From assembly GCF_900177345.1 (NCBI RefSeq), contig NZ_FWZT01000017.1, positions 1 to 64,000 of the forward strand: a stretch of DNA of 64,000 bases, in the 5' to 3' direction. A program made the position numbers and the translations under genes. The notes below the pieces were generated by a model. It was not told the origin of the DNA and searched no databases. It saw only the letters and a program-made list of their open reading frames with translations. This stretch comes from Pseudobacteriovorax antillogorgiicola. GTDB taxonomy: Bacteria; Bdellovibrionota_B; Oligoflexia; Oligoflexales; Oligoflexaceae. Each line of letters opens with the position of its first letter. Within the stretch, counting starts at the first letter, position 1. Below, one piece after another: positions 45,708 through 54,088 of this stretch.

Positions 45708-47084
45708 CTAAGCTGATTCTTGAGGATCTTCTGCAAGGTGCCCTTCCAGAGCTTTCTGAACTCGCTCCCAGTATTTCGCCTTGTTACCAAGGGCACGGTT
45801 CGCAACAAACTTTGCTTGCCAAACATCAGGCTTTCCAGGTAGAGTTGCCACTTCGATGATATCGACCTTGTTTTCGCCATCCCAAAGATCATGCAATAAG
45901 CTATGCTCCAACCTCACTTGAGTTCCTTTGAGCATGGGAAACTTAATCTGGATGATGCCACCAGTCTCATCTAAGCCCAGGATCTTAGCTGGAGCCTGAT
46001 AGGTGACTCCCAGGTTCGCCGTCTTTCCTGTGAAGCTTTCTTTTGACTTAAAGGCAGCATCAATCATTTCGACAAGCACACCTAGGCCAAAGGGTTTTCG
46101 GATAAACCGTATTTCAGATGTAGATCGCGCGTTGAGTGAGCCAGTTCCAGCTATCACGGGAGGCCTAATTTCTGGGCTCACCCGACTCAATGCCTCCTTG
46201 AACTGAATTCCACCAGAGTCTGAGGGAAGTTCATCCAGGTAGATGCACTGCACGCTGGCAGAGTCACGAGCCACAAAAGACGCCGCAGCTTGAATCGACG
46301 CCATATGGATCAACTCCATATTATAGCCAGACAACACTTCCTTAAACTGTTCAAATCGATTCATGTTAGGATCGTAAAACATCAGACGACGATTTGCGCT
46401 TCCATCGCCATCACCAATCATTCGGATATCAGGAAGATCGCACAACCAGCGCCGCCCTTTGCCTTTGATACGACTTAACGGAAATATATTGTAGATATCC
46501 TCGCCTTTGATGATATTTGTACCCATTTTAAGAAGGGCTGGATGTCTTGAAGAATCATCTGGCAAGCAAACGAGGGACGCGTCTGGGTCGACTTCCGATT
46601 CAGATAAGTAGATCACTTGATCACCAGATTTGCCAAGTACAGTCGCCTGAACACAAAGAGTCAATTTATTTTCTATATCAGTCTTATCAAACTTCACAAA
46701 GTAAGGAGATACGTTGCTATTTGAGGCAAGCACTTCCTTCACCTTTTGGACCAGAGTCTTGCCATCAAACTTACCAAGCAAGAATCCTGCAAATTTTCGT
46801 CCTTTCAAAGGAGTCAACTGCTCCTTGCTTTTATTAGCTACAAGAGCAAGCATTGGAGTGTTCGAAAGTAAGGGTTGCTGCTGAAGACGATCGTAGAGGG
46901 TTCCAACGGTACCATCAGATAACAAAGCATCAGAGATTACAAGGTGCGGCATTTCCTGATCGATCACTCGAAGCCCCTCGTAGAGAGACTGTGCAACATA
47001 GGTTTTGAACCCCATCCGCTGCAATAGGGTGGTCATCGATACGCTCTTCTCAGGCTTATCGACTACTATCACAATGGTATGCAT
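45708..47084 (-). CDS. Tandem REC / PilZ-like signalling protein
   Basis: 458 residues starting at the ATG at 47084 (GAGGG 7 bases upstream). Domain 1 (about 1-120) is a receiver-like fold with acceptor-type Asp in VISDALLSDG and a Lys-Phe-Asp at the usual Lys-Pro place. Then a beta-rich domain (125-235), a second receiver-like fold (240-360) with YLDELPSD and an intact RKPFG, and a second beta-rich domain (370-450) that looks like PilZ (PAKILGLDETGGIIQIKFP). The halves look like a duplicated REC-PilZ unit. The acidic Asp pair is absent or changed, so the phospho-chemistry may be lost. It follows the REC-like TPR gene by 36 bases on the same strand. Confidence 0.72.
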   Translation of the reverse strand: MHTIVIVVDKPEKSVSMTTLLQRMGFKTYVAQSLYEGLRVIDQEMPHLVISDALLSDGTVGTLYDRLQQQPLLSNTPMLALVANKSKEQLTPLKGRKFAGFLLGKFDGKTLVQKVKEVLASNSNVSPYFVKFDKTDIENKLTLCVQATVLGKSGDQVIYLSESEVDPDASLVCLPDDSSRHPALLKMGTNIIKGEDIYNIFPLSRIKGKGRRWLCDLPDIRMIGDGDGSANRRLMFYDPNMNRFEQFKEVLSGYNMELIHMASIQAAASFVARDSASVQCIYLDELPSDSGGIQFKEALSRVSPEIRPPVIAGTGSLNARSTSEIRFIRKPFGLGVLVEMIDAAFKSKESFTGKTANLGVTYQAPAKILGLDETGGIIQIKFPMLKGTQVRLEHSLLHDLWDGENKVDIIEVATLPGKPDVWQAKFVANRALGNKAKYWERVQKALEGHLAEDPQESA

Positions 47085-47120
47085 GGTAATCCCTCTTACC
47101 ACTTCCATCGAGTCCAACTC

Positions 47121-48308
47121 CTATCCAGCCGCCTTTGTGGGGCTTGGTTTCTTCATAGCTTTTTGTATAGCTAACTTTATCTTATCGACTTTTTCAAACT
47201 TCTTACCATACTCCTTCTCGCAGCGAAGCAGGTACTTCATCGACAGCTTAAAGTCTTCCATTCGATAACAAGCCAAGGCCGCGTTCAAGCTTATCTTGTA
47301 GCGCAACTCAGCCTTAACGATTTTATGAGCCTTTTTATATAGAGCTAGAGCACTTTTACCTTTGCCTTTTTGGGAAAGTCTGATTCCCATTTCATTAAGT
47401 TTGGCAGCAAAAAATGGGCCTACATCGTGAAGCTGATCCATCAGCTTAAATGCTTCTCCAATACGCCCTTGAGTGATCAGAAACTGGGCTTTGGTTTCTG
47501 CTATCCTCGGGTGCTTCGGGTTCAATCGATGGGCTTCCTTAAGATATGCCTTCGCTTTTTCAAAATCGCCTTTTTCCATATAAGCCGAGGCCAAGTTAGC
47601 CTTTCGATCGACGCTGCGCTTATTAACTTTTTCTAGCTCTTGAAACACTTCAATAGCTTCATCAACTTTTCCTAGGACGAGGAGGTTTTCTCCAATCCCC
47701 GATATCGATGGCCTGAAAAGATTATTCATCTCTTGAGAGGTTCGGAACGCATCGATCGCTTCATTGAAGCGCCCAACGGCTTGCAAGGCAGTTCCTTTTG
47801 AGTAAGCTGCCAGAAAATCATATTCAGCGCACTCATTCACCAGCTCCTCAGATTCGGCAATCTGGGTTTGATCTCCTGATAAAATAGATCGGTTGAGCTG
47901 AATGATCTTCGCTTCAGGACTTTCACCGTCATCAGCAAGGCTTTCAACTTCCTTAGTTAGTGATGCAGTCAACGGAGCCCAACTCTCTTGAGTGAAAAAC
48001 TTTTCAATCCCCCACTCAAAAACTTGAGTCAGATAGATTGGGCTTGGCTTATCGCAAACAATAGCTTGAAAACTAGGAATTCCACCTACGTGTTTTTTGA
48101 ATAACTCTAAGATATTGAATACTTCTACATCGGGTTCTTGAGCGAACACAACCATACTCACCACGTTGCCACTAGTAAGCATGGGATAGACATCTTCCCG
48201 GTTGCAGTAGTTAACTTCTAAGAAGAGATCGTGCTTATAGACCTCGTCTTGCCAGGTATCCTGCAAACCGGTTTCATCTAGATCGACAAGTAGACAAACA
48301 CTATTCAT
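47121..48308 (-). CDS. Degenerate receiver plus TPR protein
   Basis: The first 120 residues (from MNSVCLLVDLD) follow a receiver-like pattern of strands and helices, but the phosphorylated Asp position has an Ala/Gln (VVFAQEP), so it is likely a pseudo-receiver. Residues 150-370 are TPR repeats (GRFNEAIDAFRTSQEM, GKVDEAIEVFQELEK, GDFEKAKAYLKEA), followed by a Lys-rich tail. The start is uncertain: 48308 is chosen on homology to receivers; ATGs at 48341 and 48362 extend the frame. It lies 36 bases upstream of the REC/PilZ-like gene and probably acts with it as a scaffold. Confidence 0.72.
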   Translation of the reverse strand: MNSVCLLVDLDETGLQDTWQDEVYKHDLFLEVNYCNREDVYPMLTSGNVVSMVVFAQEPDVEVFNILELFKKHVGGIPSFQAIVCDKPSPIYLTQVFEWGIEKFFTQESWAPLTASLTKEVESLADDGESPEAKIIQLNRSILSGDQTQIAESEELVNECAEYDFLAAYSKGTALQAVGRFNEAIDAFRTSQEMNNLFRPSISGIGENLLVLGKVDEAIEVFQELEKVNKRSVDRKANLASAYMEKGDFEKAKAYLKEAHRLNPKHPRIAETKAQFLITQGRIGEAFKLMDQLHDVGPFFAAKLNEMGIRLSQKGKGKSALALYKKAHKIVKAELRYKISLNAALACYRMEDFKLSMKYLLRCEKEYGKKFEKVDKIKLAIQKAMKKPSPTKAAG

Positions 48309-48538
48309 GAAGGTCGGGCCATTCCTAATATAAAGTCTCATCAAAGGTATCGGGAACCTCAAAAAAAAATTTAGGGGCCTCGCAGATATTCACTCGGAGT
48401 CGGATAGAGTCGTTTCAAGGCTGCACCTGCCAAGTAAATTAACTAGCTATATTAGTTATTTGACAGCTTGATTGAACAGGAAATTCAAGGCACTAGGATT
48501 CGCTCCGATGGAGCTTATACTGAGTGGGAGCATCAAAC

Positions 48539-48913
48539 GTGGCTAAGATACTCATCGTAGAAGACAATGAAATGAATCGCGACATGCTTTCGCGCCGACT
48601 GGCCCGTCGAGGCTTTGAAGTCGACTGTGTTGAAAATGGTCAGCTAGCGGTTGATTACCTGGAGACAGAGTCGCATCCAGATCTGATTCTTATGGACATG
48701 AGGATGCCCGTGATGGATGGTTGGACGGCTACCAATGCCATAAAATCCAACCCAGCCACCGAAAAAGTACCCGTTATTGGCCTAAGTGCGAATGCTATGG
48801 AAGGAGATCGCGAGCGGGCTATGAAAGCAGGATGCGATGAATACGAAACCAAACCAGTAAACTTCGAAACCCTAATGAATGTCATTCATAAATACATCCC
48901 AGATGCCGCATGA
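48539..48913 (+). CDS. CheY-like response regulator, 124 aa
   Basis: A receiver with the full site: acidic Glu-Asp (ILIVEDNEMNR at 4-14), acceptor Asp in LILMDMRMPVMDG near 52, Ser in GLSANAM near 82 and Lys-Pro in ETKPVNF near 103. The acidic pair is Glu-Asp, as in hybrid-kinase receivers. The GTG at 48539 has TGGGAG 8 bases upstream; the GTG at 48524 overlaps that site. It converges on the DHp-like gene with zero bases between the two stops. Confidence 0.9.
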   Translation: MAKILIVEDNEMNRDMLSRRLARRGFEVDCVENGQLAVDYLETESHPDLILMDMRMPVMDGWTATNAIKSNPATEKVPVIGLSANAMEGDRERAMKAGCDEYETKPVNFETLMNVIHKYIPDAA

Positions 48914-49153
48914 CTAACTTGCTTGGCTTTCAGGTTCCTCTTGGTCAAGAAGAATTTGACGACGGCTACTCATCATCTCAGAAACTCGATCAAAAGCTTC
49001 CGAAGCCTTACCTAAACGCTCTACAATTTGCTCAATCGTCAGCGAGTTAGGATCTTTCTTGAGCTTTCGCAAAGTTAGTTTAATATTACCTTGAGCAATC
49101 GCAATAGGATTAGAAAGGTCGTGCATAAATTTTCGTTCGTCCTTCGCACTCAT
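48914..49153 (-). CDS. Stand-alone histidine-phosphotransfer/DHp-like protein, 79 aa
   Basis: The sequence MHDLSNPIAIAQGNIKLTL (10-28) resembles the H-box of HisKA domains (H-D/E-x-x-N-P), with His11 as the possible phospho-acceptor, followed by a second helix (IEQIVERLGKASEAFDRVSEMM) as in the DHp hairpin. There is no ATPase domain. It could be a phosphotransfer module or an inhibitor that pairs with a kinase. It is tail-to-tail with the CheY-like gene, with no spacing. A ribosome site is weak. Confidence 0.7.
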   Translation of the reverse strand: MSAKDERKFMHDLSNPIAIAQGNIKLTLRKLKKDPNSLTIEQIVERLGKASEAFDRVSEMMSSRRQILLDQEEPESQAS

Positions 49154-49254
49154 AAAATTGAATCCACTTTTTCGATTTTTGGGTGATGAGAAAATGGCTA
49201 ATTTACCGTTATACTATCAAAAGGATACCCTTTAGAATTTTCAGTAGGTTCCCA

Positions 49255-50055
49255 ATGACAAGAGTTTGGCCTCCTCTTTTATTGTTATTCACATTCTCCT
49301 ATGAAGGCAAGTCTCAGGAAAAAAATGAGCCTATCTCTGTACCTGAGCCTTGGCTTGAAACCATAGCTGATCGATTGGTATGGAGCTTAGGATTAGGCCT
49401 AAACGTCCCCGATATCATTCCCTTGGAGGGAATGGTTCGCTACGATGGCTTGTTCGCGTTTCGTGGCTTCTTTGTTCCATCTTTACCATTTGATGTCAAA
49501 GTTGAATACAGTCGGGGTGTCCTTGCAAATCAGGATGGCCTAGCCATCGAAAACCCCGACTTAACCATAGACTTTGATGGAGTTTATGGGCCGCAGTGGG
49601 GGCTTGAATTCTTGATATTCCCGTTTCAAGAATCCTTATATATTGGCTTTGGCTGGTCCCGGAGGGCCCTGAGCCTTGAGGGTCGCATCGACTCGAATTT
49701 GATCCTTAGCTCCTCCGCAGGCTCGATCAATACCAACTCGGTAATTTCCATTGAGGCCCGAGCCCGAGTTGTGCAGACGGTGAATCGCATCAGTCTCGGC
49801 TGGAAGGTACCAATCGGCTCCATTTACTTAAGCTTCAATTTGGGCTACACATTTCCAGAGGGAGGCCAATCACAGCTTGAAATGAAGGGCAACATTGCCA
49901 ATCCGTCAGCAATCGAGGATATCAGTAACCAAACAATCGAGGAGGCTGAAAGAACCTTTGAAGCTGACTTAGAAGATCAAACACGGGATGACGTGGACAA
50001 GGTCAAGGACTTTGAAGCCCCTATCCTAGGGATAAGCATCGGAATGTACATCTGA
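49255..50055 (+). CDS. Outer-membrane or secreted protein, 266 aa
   Basis: The ATG at 49255 gives a signal peptide ending near GKSQE; the frame runs on upstream to 49183. The body is beta-rich with alternating aromatic residues (LSLEGRIDSNLIL, ISLGWKVPIGSIYLSFNLGYTFP), like a small barrel. The acidic helical part near 215-250 interrupts it (IEDISNQTIEEAERTFEADLEDQ). No family recognised. Confidence 0.65.
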   Translation: MTRVWPPLLLLFTFSYEGKSQEKNEPISVPEPWLETIADRLVWSLGLGLNVPDIIPLEGMVRYDGLFAFRGFFVPSLPFDVKVEYSRGVLANQDGLAIENPDLTIDFDGVYGPQWGLEFLIFPFQESLYIGFGWSRRALSLEGRIDSNLILSSSAGSINTNSVISIEARARVVQTVNRISLGWKVPIGSIYLSFNLGYTFPEGGQSQLEMKGNIANPSAIEDISNQTIEEAERTFEADLEDQTRDDVDKVKDFEAPILGISIGMYI

Positions 50056-50268
50056 TTCTTAGGGCTGTTGACGTTCCGAAGACACTCTATTCGAGCCTAG
50101 GAGCGAGGCAAGAGGCATAGAGGGAATATGGTGACAACGAGCGACAACGTATTGTGTTTATCAAGGCATATCAGATGCTTGCGTTCGAAACGTCAACCGA
50201 CCCTAGTTTTTATTGCGATTTTTACGAGAATCATGTAAAAACGACATCCTGTCACTTTCGGAGGAACT

Positions 50269-50772
50269 ATGGAAGCCTGGCAATCAGTTTCCAACTCACA
50301 TCAGGAATACGTACTTCGCTTGTCTGCACGTCGCGTACGGCCTCAAGTAACCCTATTCCGCGATTCTCGGTACATTCGAAAGCTCAACAGTCTCTTATCG
50401 TTGGAACTTGGTACCCTCGATCTATACCAAAGGTGTCTTCACCTGCCCGAACGGCAAAAAATCACAAAATGCCTAGAAAATCACAGGGATAACGGCCAGC
50501 AGTTGCGGCTCCTCATCATCGCCAATCGTGGTATCCCAGATTGCGAAACCTCTTCCATTCCAACTGAGCTTTGCATCTTAGCCCAACGCCTCGGATCACA
50601 GCTTGGACACACGATCGGCTGTGCCACGGCTCTCAAGCTGTGCGAGAACCTTGAGCAGCTTCTACGAAAACGATATCAAGAGCTTATTGAAGAAGCTCCA
50701 TTTCGTGATCGCAACAGCCTGCATGGAATGCTGCTCGCAACCAACTCAAACTTGATTTCTTTGTCACACTAA
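50269..50772 (+). CDS. Ferritin-like helical protein (DUF2383-like)
   Basis: 167 residues, four amphipathic helices with the rhythm of the ferritin-like DUF2383 group (LNSLLSLELGTLDLYQRCL near 41-59, TIGCATALKLCENLEQLLRK near 119-138). No signal peptide. GGAGGAACT directly before the ATG fixes the start. The iron ligands of true ferritins are not obvious. Family assignment is tentative. Confidence 0.55.
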   Translation: MEAWQSVSNSHQEYVLRLSARRVRPQVTLFRDSRYIRKLNSLLSLELGTLDLYQRCLHLPERQKITKCLENHRDNGQQLRLLIIANRGIPDCETSSIPTELCILAQRLGSQLGHTIGCATALKLCENLEQLLRKRYQELIEEAPFRDRNSLHGMLLATNSNLISLSH

Positions 50773-50888
50773 GTCAACCTTTTCCCAACGAACGCTTGAG
50801 GACTTCCCAAGTCAAGAAGCAAGATGTATAGACGTGGTATGATAAACCCATACCAAATAAACGCACTCGAAAAGACATATATGCTTAA

Positions 50889-50937
50889 TTTTTAGGCATA
50901 AAAGCTAGGTCATCAAAAAACCATCCATGCCTAAAAA
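50889..50937. terminator. Bidirectional hairpin before the bolA gene end
   Basis: TTTTTAGGCAT (50889-50899) pairs with ATGCCTAAAAA (50927-50937) around a 27-base loop. It lies between the ferritin-like gene and the tail of bolA and could stop transcription from both sides. Confidence 0.6.
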
Positions 50938-50953
50938 AAACAAGCACAAAAAA

Positions 50954-51178
50954 CTAAGGCGCTTTGGTATCCAAACTAAGTGCGTGAATAGGACCACTCA
51001 TCCATTCGCCCAAGGCCTTGTAAACCAGTTGATGTTGTTCCACCATGTTAAGCCCCGAAAATTCGGTTGCGACTACTTCCAACCGCCAGTGATCCCCACC
51101 ACCTGTCAGGTCTTGTGCTTTGACAACGGCCCCAGGCAGTTGCTCTTGGATTCTTGCTACGATATCTTCTGCTGTCAT
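50954..51178 (-). CDS. bolA: BolA family protein
   Basis: 74 residues; BolA/IbaG pattern: helix ...IVARIQEQLPGAVVKAQDLTG, loop GGGDHWRLEVVATEF, and FSGLNMVEQHQLVYKALGEWM with the conserved His-Gln. The family binds [2Fe-2S] clusters with monothiol glutaredoxins. The ATG at 51178 has AGAGA 6 bases upstream; a longer frame to 51214 is not needed. Single gene, no glutaredoxin nearby. Confidence 0.93.
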   Translation of the reverse strand: MTAEDIVARIQEQLPGAVVKAQDLTGGGDHWRLEVVATEFSGLNMVEQHQLVYKALGEWMSGPIHALSLDTKAP

Positions 51179-51312
51179 AATGATCTCTTTTGTTATAGTG
51201 ACTTTGAAAAACAACCAGATTAAGTTCGGCTCAGGAGTTTACATCGGTAAGATTTGTTTTCCAAGATCTTAGCCCTTGTGGACAGGCACACCAACCAACA
51301 AAGGATCAAGAC

Positions 51313-51912
51313 ATGCGGTCGGAAAAGAGAGTAATTTACCTTGCCACACAGAACCCTAAGAAGATTATTGAGTTGCAAGCGGTTCTTGGATCAATGTGGG
51401 ATGTCCGATCCCTAGCTAGCTTAGATCAAGAAATTTCTTGGCAAGAGACAGGCACGACCTTTGAGACGAACGCGCAAATTAAAGCTGAGGCCGTCAAACC
51501 CTACACGGATGCATGCATTCTGGCGGATGACTCTGGCCTTGAAGTTGATGCTTTGGATGGCGCTCCAGGAGTCTACTCAAGCCGCTACAGTGGTCTGGAG
51601 GGTAATGATGCTGCTAACAACACTAAGCTTCTGACAGAGCTTCAAGGCATACCTGAGCCACAACGAAGCGCGCGATTTGTATGCTGCCTGTGCTTTCTAG
51701 ATGAAACTCGCCAAGTCCATTTCTTCAGAGGTACTTTTGAAGGTAGAATTGGCGAATCACCAAAAGGTGAGTTCGGCTTTGGGTACGATCCCTTGTTTTT
51801 TCCAGACAACGACGCCCGCAGTTTGGCGGAATACTCTCCAGAGGAAAAAAATAAAAAAAGCCATCGCGCCCAGGCATTGCACAAGTTTATCGAATTTATT
51901 GGGGATTCATAG
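51313..51912 (+). CDS. rdgB: dITP/XTP pyrophosphatase (RdgB/HAM1)
   Basis: 199 residues with the family sites TQNPKKIIEL near 12 (substrate loop), ADDSGLEVDALDGAPGVYSSRYSG near 73-96 and FGFGYDPLFFP near 152-162, and the SHRAQAL segment near 185. It removes non-canonical purine nucleotides. AAGGA precedes the ATG. The 3' end overlaps the converging gene by 17 bases. Confidence 0.95.
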   Translation: MRSEKRVIYLATQNPKKIIELQAVLGSMWDVRSLASLDQEISWQETGTTFETNAQIKAEAVKPYTDACILADDSGLEVDALDGAPGVYSSRYSGLEGNDAANNTKLLTELQGIPEPQRSARFVCCLCFLDETRQVHFFRGTFEGRIGESPKGEFGFGYDPLFFPDNDARSLAEYSPEEKNKKSHRAQALHKFIEFIGDS

Positions 51913-52897
51913 CACGACTCAAGGCTTTCTGGGCGTCTTGCATATACTGCTGAAACTCTTTGGTAGTACGACTACGCCCAAAATCGCCATGAACCAAAGA
52001 AGCCTTAATCTCCTCTTTGAAACGTTTAGGGTTTGCTAGGAAGCCTTGAAGAACAAGAACCGACTCACCGCTTCTCCCCGTTTTTGATAGACATCGTGCG
52101 TAGAGTAGAATCGCTTTTTTTATGACTCCCTCTTCATTTGCCCAATATGAATTCGCCTCTGATTTCTTGTGAACGATTTCTAATACTGGAATCGCCTTCG
52201 GGCATTGATCAAGCATCCGGTAGGAATACGAGAGGAAGTAGTGGCCTCTGGTGTCGAGCAGCTTTTGACTCCGAAGCTGTTCATAAAGCGTGACAGCCTC
52301 GCTGAACTGCTTTCTTTTAAGATGGTTGTTAGCTTTCAGAAACGTCTTGTTTACGGCCAGCTTCATTCTCTTAGCGTTGCCGGCTCCCCCTTGAGCAGGG
52401 CCAAGGACACTAATATTCTTAAATACATAAGTCGTATTAAGCAAGCACGGGGCCTCCCCTCCACCTTCGCAACAAGCTTCATCAAGCAAGGTTTTAATCC
52501 GCTTGTTTAGAATCTGCTGGCAAGATACGGGACCGGGAGGAATGTAGACTGTAATATTCTGCCCATTAAGAGCCCCTTTTTCTGGCGTCAACCCGCTTCT
52601 AACGGCTAGAGATCGAACCACAAGACCCTCAATCACAAGACCACGATAGCTATCGAAGAAGGTCTTGCGATCTTCCATGGTGAGATCCTTGATAAACTGG
52701 AGCTTCTCTAAACGGCTATTGTTGAAGGTCTTCTCAGGAGATAAGCGACCACACTTGGTAACATTGAAAGCCATGGTTCCCTTTATCAACGATGCGCATA
52801 ACCCAAAAGCAACCTGATTTAAGAACAATGATACACTGATCCCAACCAGGAGAAACTTTAACGTCGCTCGTATATTAGATTGCCACGGTGTTTTCAT
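51896..52897 (-). CDS. Hypothetical secreted TPR-like protein, 333 aa
   Basis: A signal-anchor or signal peptide at the N-terminus (FLLVGISVSLFLNQVAFG) is followed by a compact domain with several cysteines and then TPR-like helix pairs (HLKRKQFSEAVTLYEQLRS, DQCPKAIPVLEIVHKK, KTGRSGESVLVLQGFL). It probably works in the periplasm or at the outer face of the inner membrane as a scaffold. Overlaps the tail of rdgB by 17 bases. Confidence 0.7.
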   Translation of the reverse strand: MKTPWQSNIRATLKFLLVGISVSLFLNQVAFGLCASLIKGTMAFNVTKCGRLSPEKTFNNSRLEKLQFIKDLTMEDRKTFFDSYRGLVIEGLVVRSLAVRSGLTPEKGALNGQNITVYIPPGPVSCQQILNKRIKTLLDEACCEGGGEAPCLLNTTYVFKNISVLGPAQGGAGNAKRMKLAVNKTFLKANNHLKRKQFSEAVTLYEQLRSQKLLDTRGHYFLSYSYRMLDQCPKAIPVLEIVHKKSEANSYWANEEGVIKKAILLYARCLSKTGRSGESVLVLQGFLANPKRFKEEIKASLVHGDFGRSRTTKEFQQYMQDAQKALSRAMNPQ

Positions 52898-53027
52898 GGG
52901 CTTCCAGCTCCCACCTTGTCACAAGACGAGGAAAATCCGGGTTAAGCGTTCACTTTCTCATATATTATAGTCTATGCTGGGGGCTGCTCGGAAGTTCGTC
53001 TTGATTCGATGCACATAGGAGATCTCA

Positions 53028-53822
53028 GTGAGTTTCAATCTAGCCTGGTTAGGTAGTGGAATCATTAGCTATCTAGAGGGACTTGGCAAATACACCATAT
53101 TTTGCTTCGAGGGCACACGGCGCTGCTTCCTACCGCTCATGAACCTGCGCCTTGTCATCCAACAGATGGAGTTCGTAGGCAATCGCTCTCTAGGCATAAT
53201 CATAATGGCTGGCTTCATGGTCGGGGGGATCTTTGGTTTTCAGCTAGGTGAGATTTTCGGGCTCTTTGGAGCGGAATCCCTAATAGGAGCCTCCACGGGC
53301 TTTGCCCTATCCCGAGAGCTTGCGCCAATCGTTGGCTCCTTTTTGGTTACAGCCCGAGCTGGTTCAGCCATGTCTGCTGAACTAGCAACGATGAAGGTTA
53401 ATGAGCAGATCGATGCTATGCGAGTGATGGCGGTGAACCCCTACTCATACTTAGTCGCGCCTCGAATCACTGGTGCTGTGCTAATGATGCCTCTTCTATC
53501 TGTAATTTTTGTGGTTTCAGGTGTCTTTGCATCCTTCATTATTGGAAGCGTATTTTATAAGGTTGATACTGCAGATTTCTTCTCAAAAATTGAATGGATG
53601 ATGCAGGCGAGTGATATCTGGATGGGAATGCAGAAATCGGCATTATTCGGCTTTGTTTTTGCAACAATCGGCTGTTACCAAGGCTTCATCACCAGAGGTG
53701 GTGCCAAGGGGGTTGGCAAAGCAACAACAAACGCGGTGGTAAGTAGCTATGTTACGATCTTAGTTCTCGACTTTTTTATCACATACTCTCAGTTTAAGGG
53801 TTTCGATATTTTCCTCTTCTAG
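53028..53822 (+). CDS. mlaE: MlaE/YrbE-type lipid ABC transporter permease
   Basis: 264 residues with the MlaE family core ELAPIVGSFLVTARAGSAMSAELATMKVNEQIDAM (about 100-135) and five hydrophobic segments. The GTG at 53028 has TAGGAGA about 5 bases upstream. MlaE is the permease of a phospholipid transporter (with MlaF ATPase, MlaD MCE protein). Neither an ATPase nor an MCE gene is adjacent here, so its partners must lie elsewhere. Confidence 0.92.
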   Translation: MSFNLAWLGSGIISYLEGLGKYTIFCFEGTRRCFLPLMNLRLVIQQMEFVGNRSLGIIIMAGFMVGGIFGFQLGEIFGLFGAESLIGASTGFALSRELAPIVGSFLVTARAGSAMSAELATMKVNEQIDAMRVMAVNPYSYLVAPRITGAVLMMPLLSVIFVVSGVFASFIIGSVFYKVDTADFFSKIEWMMQASDIWMGMQKSALFGFVFATIGCYQGFITRGGAKGVGKATTNAVVSSYVTILVLDFFITYSQFKGFDIFLF

Positions 53823-54088
53823 ATTTGAAGTTCTGAGAACCTGCTTTAATAGGGCCAAGGTCAAGGATTGCCACAGATCAAAAAATCTTAGCTTAATCCC
53901 TTAACTTTGGTTTTTTAATCAAGGCGTAACGCAGAGGTTGAAACTTAAAAACTGCTCTGAGGCCAAACTATAGATCCATACTACCAATAGCTGGTATAAT
54001 TAGCCTAGTCGCTGCTATCCTTGCATTTATAAGGCAATCCCAAGCATTTTGGCCCTAATCCTGTCATCCATAGGGAAGGCCAATCAAT

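Noticed and set aside
50154-50492. A 112-aa plus-strand ORF
   Set aside because: It overlaps the ferritin-like gene in another frame; only the latter has GGAGGA directly before its ATG and a coherent protein pattern.
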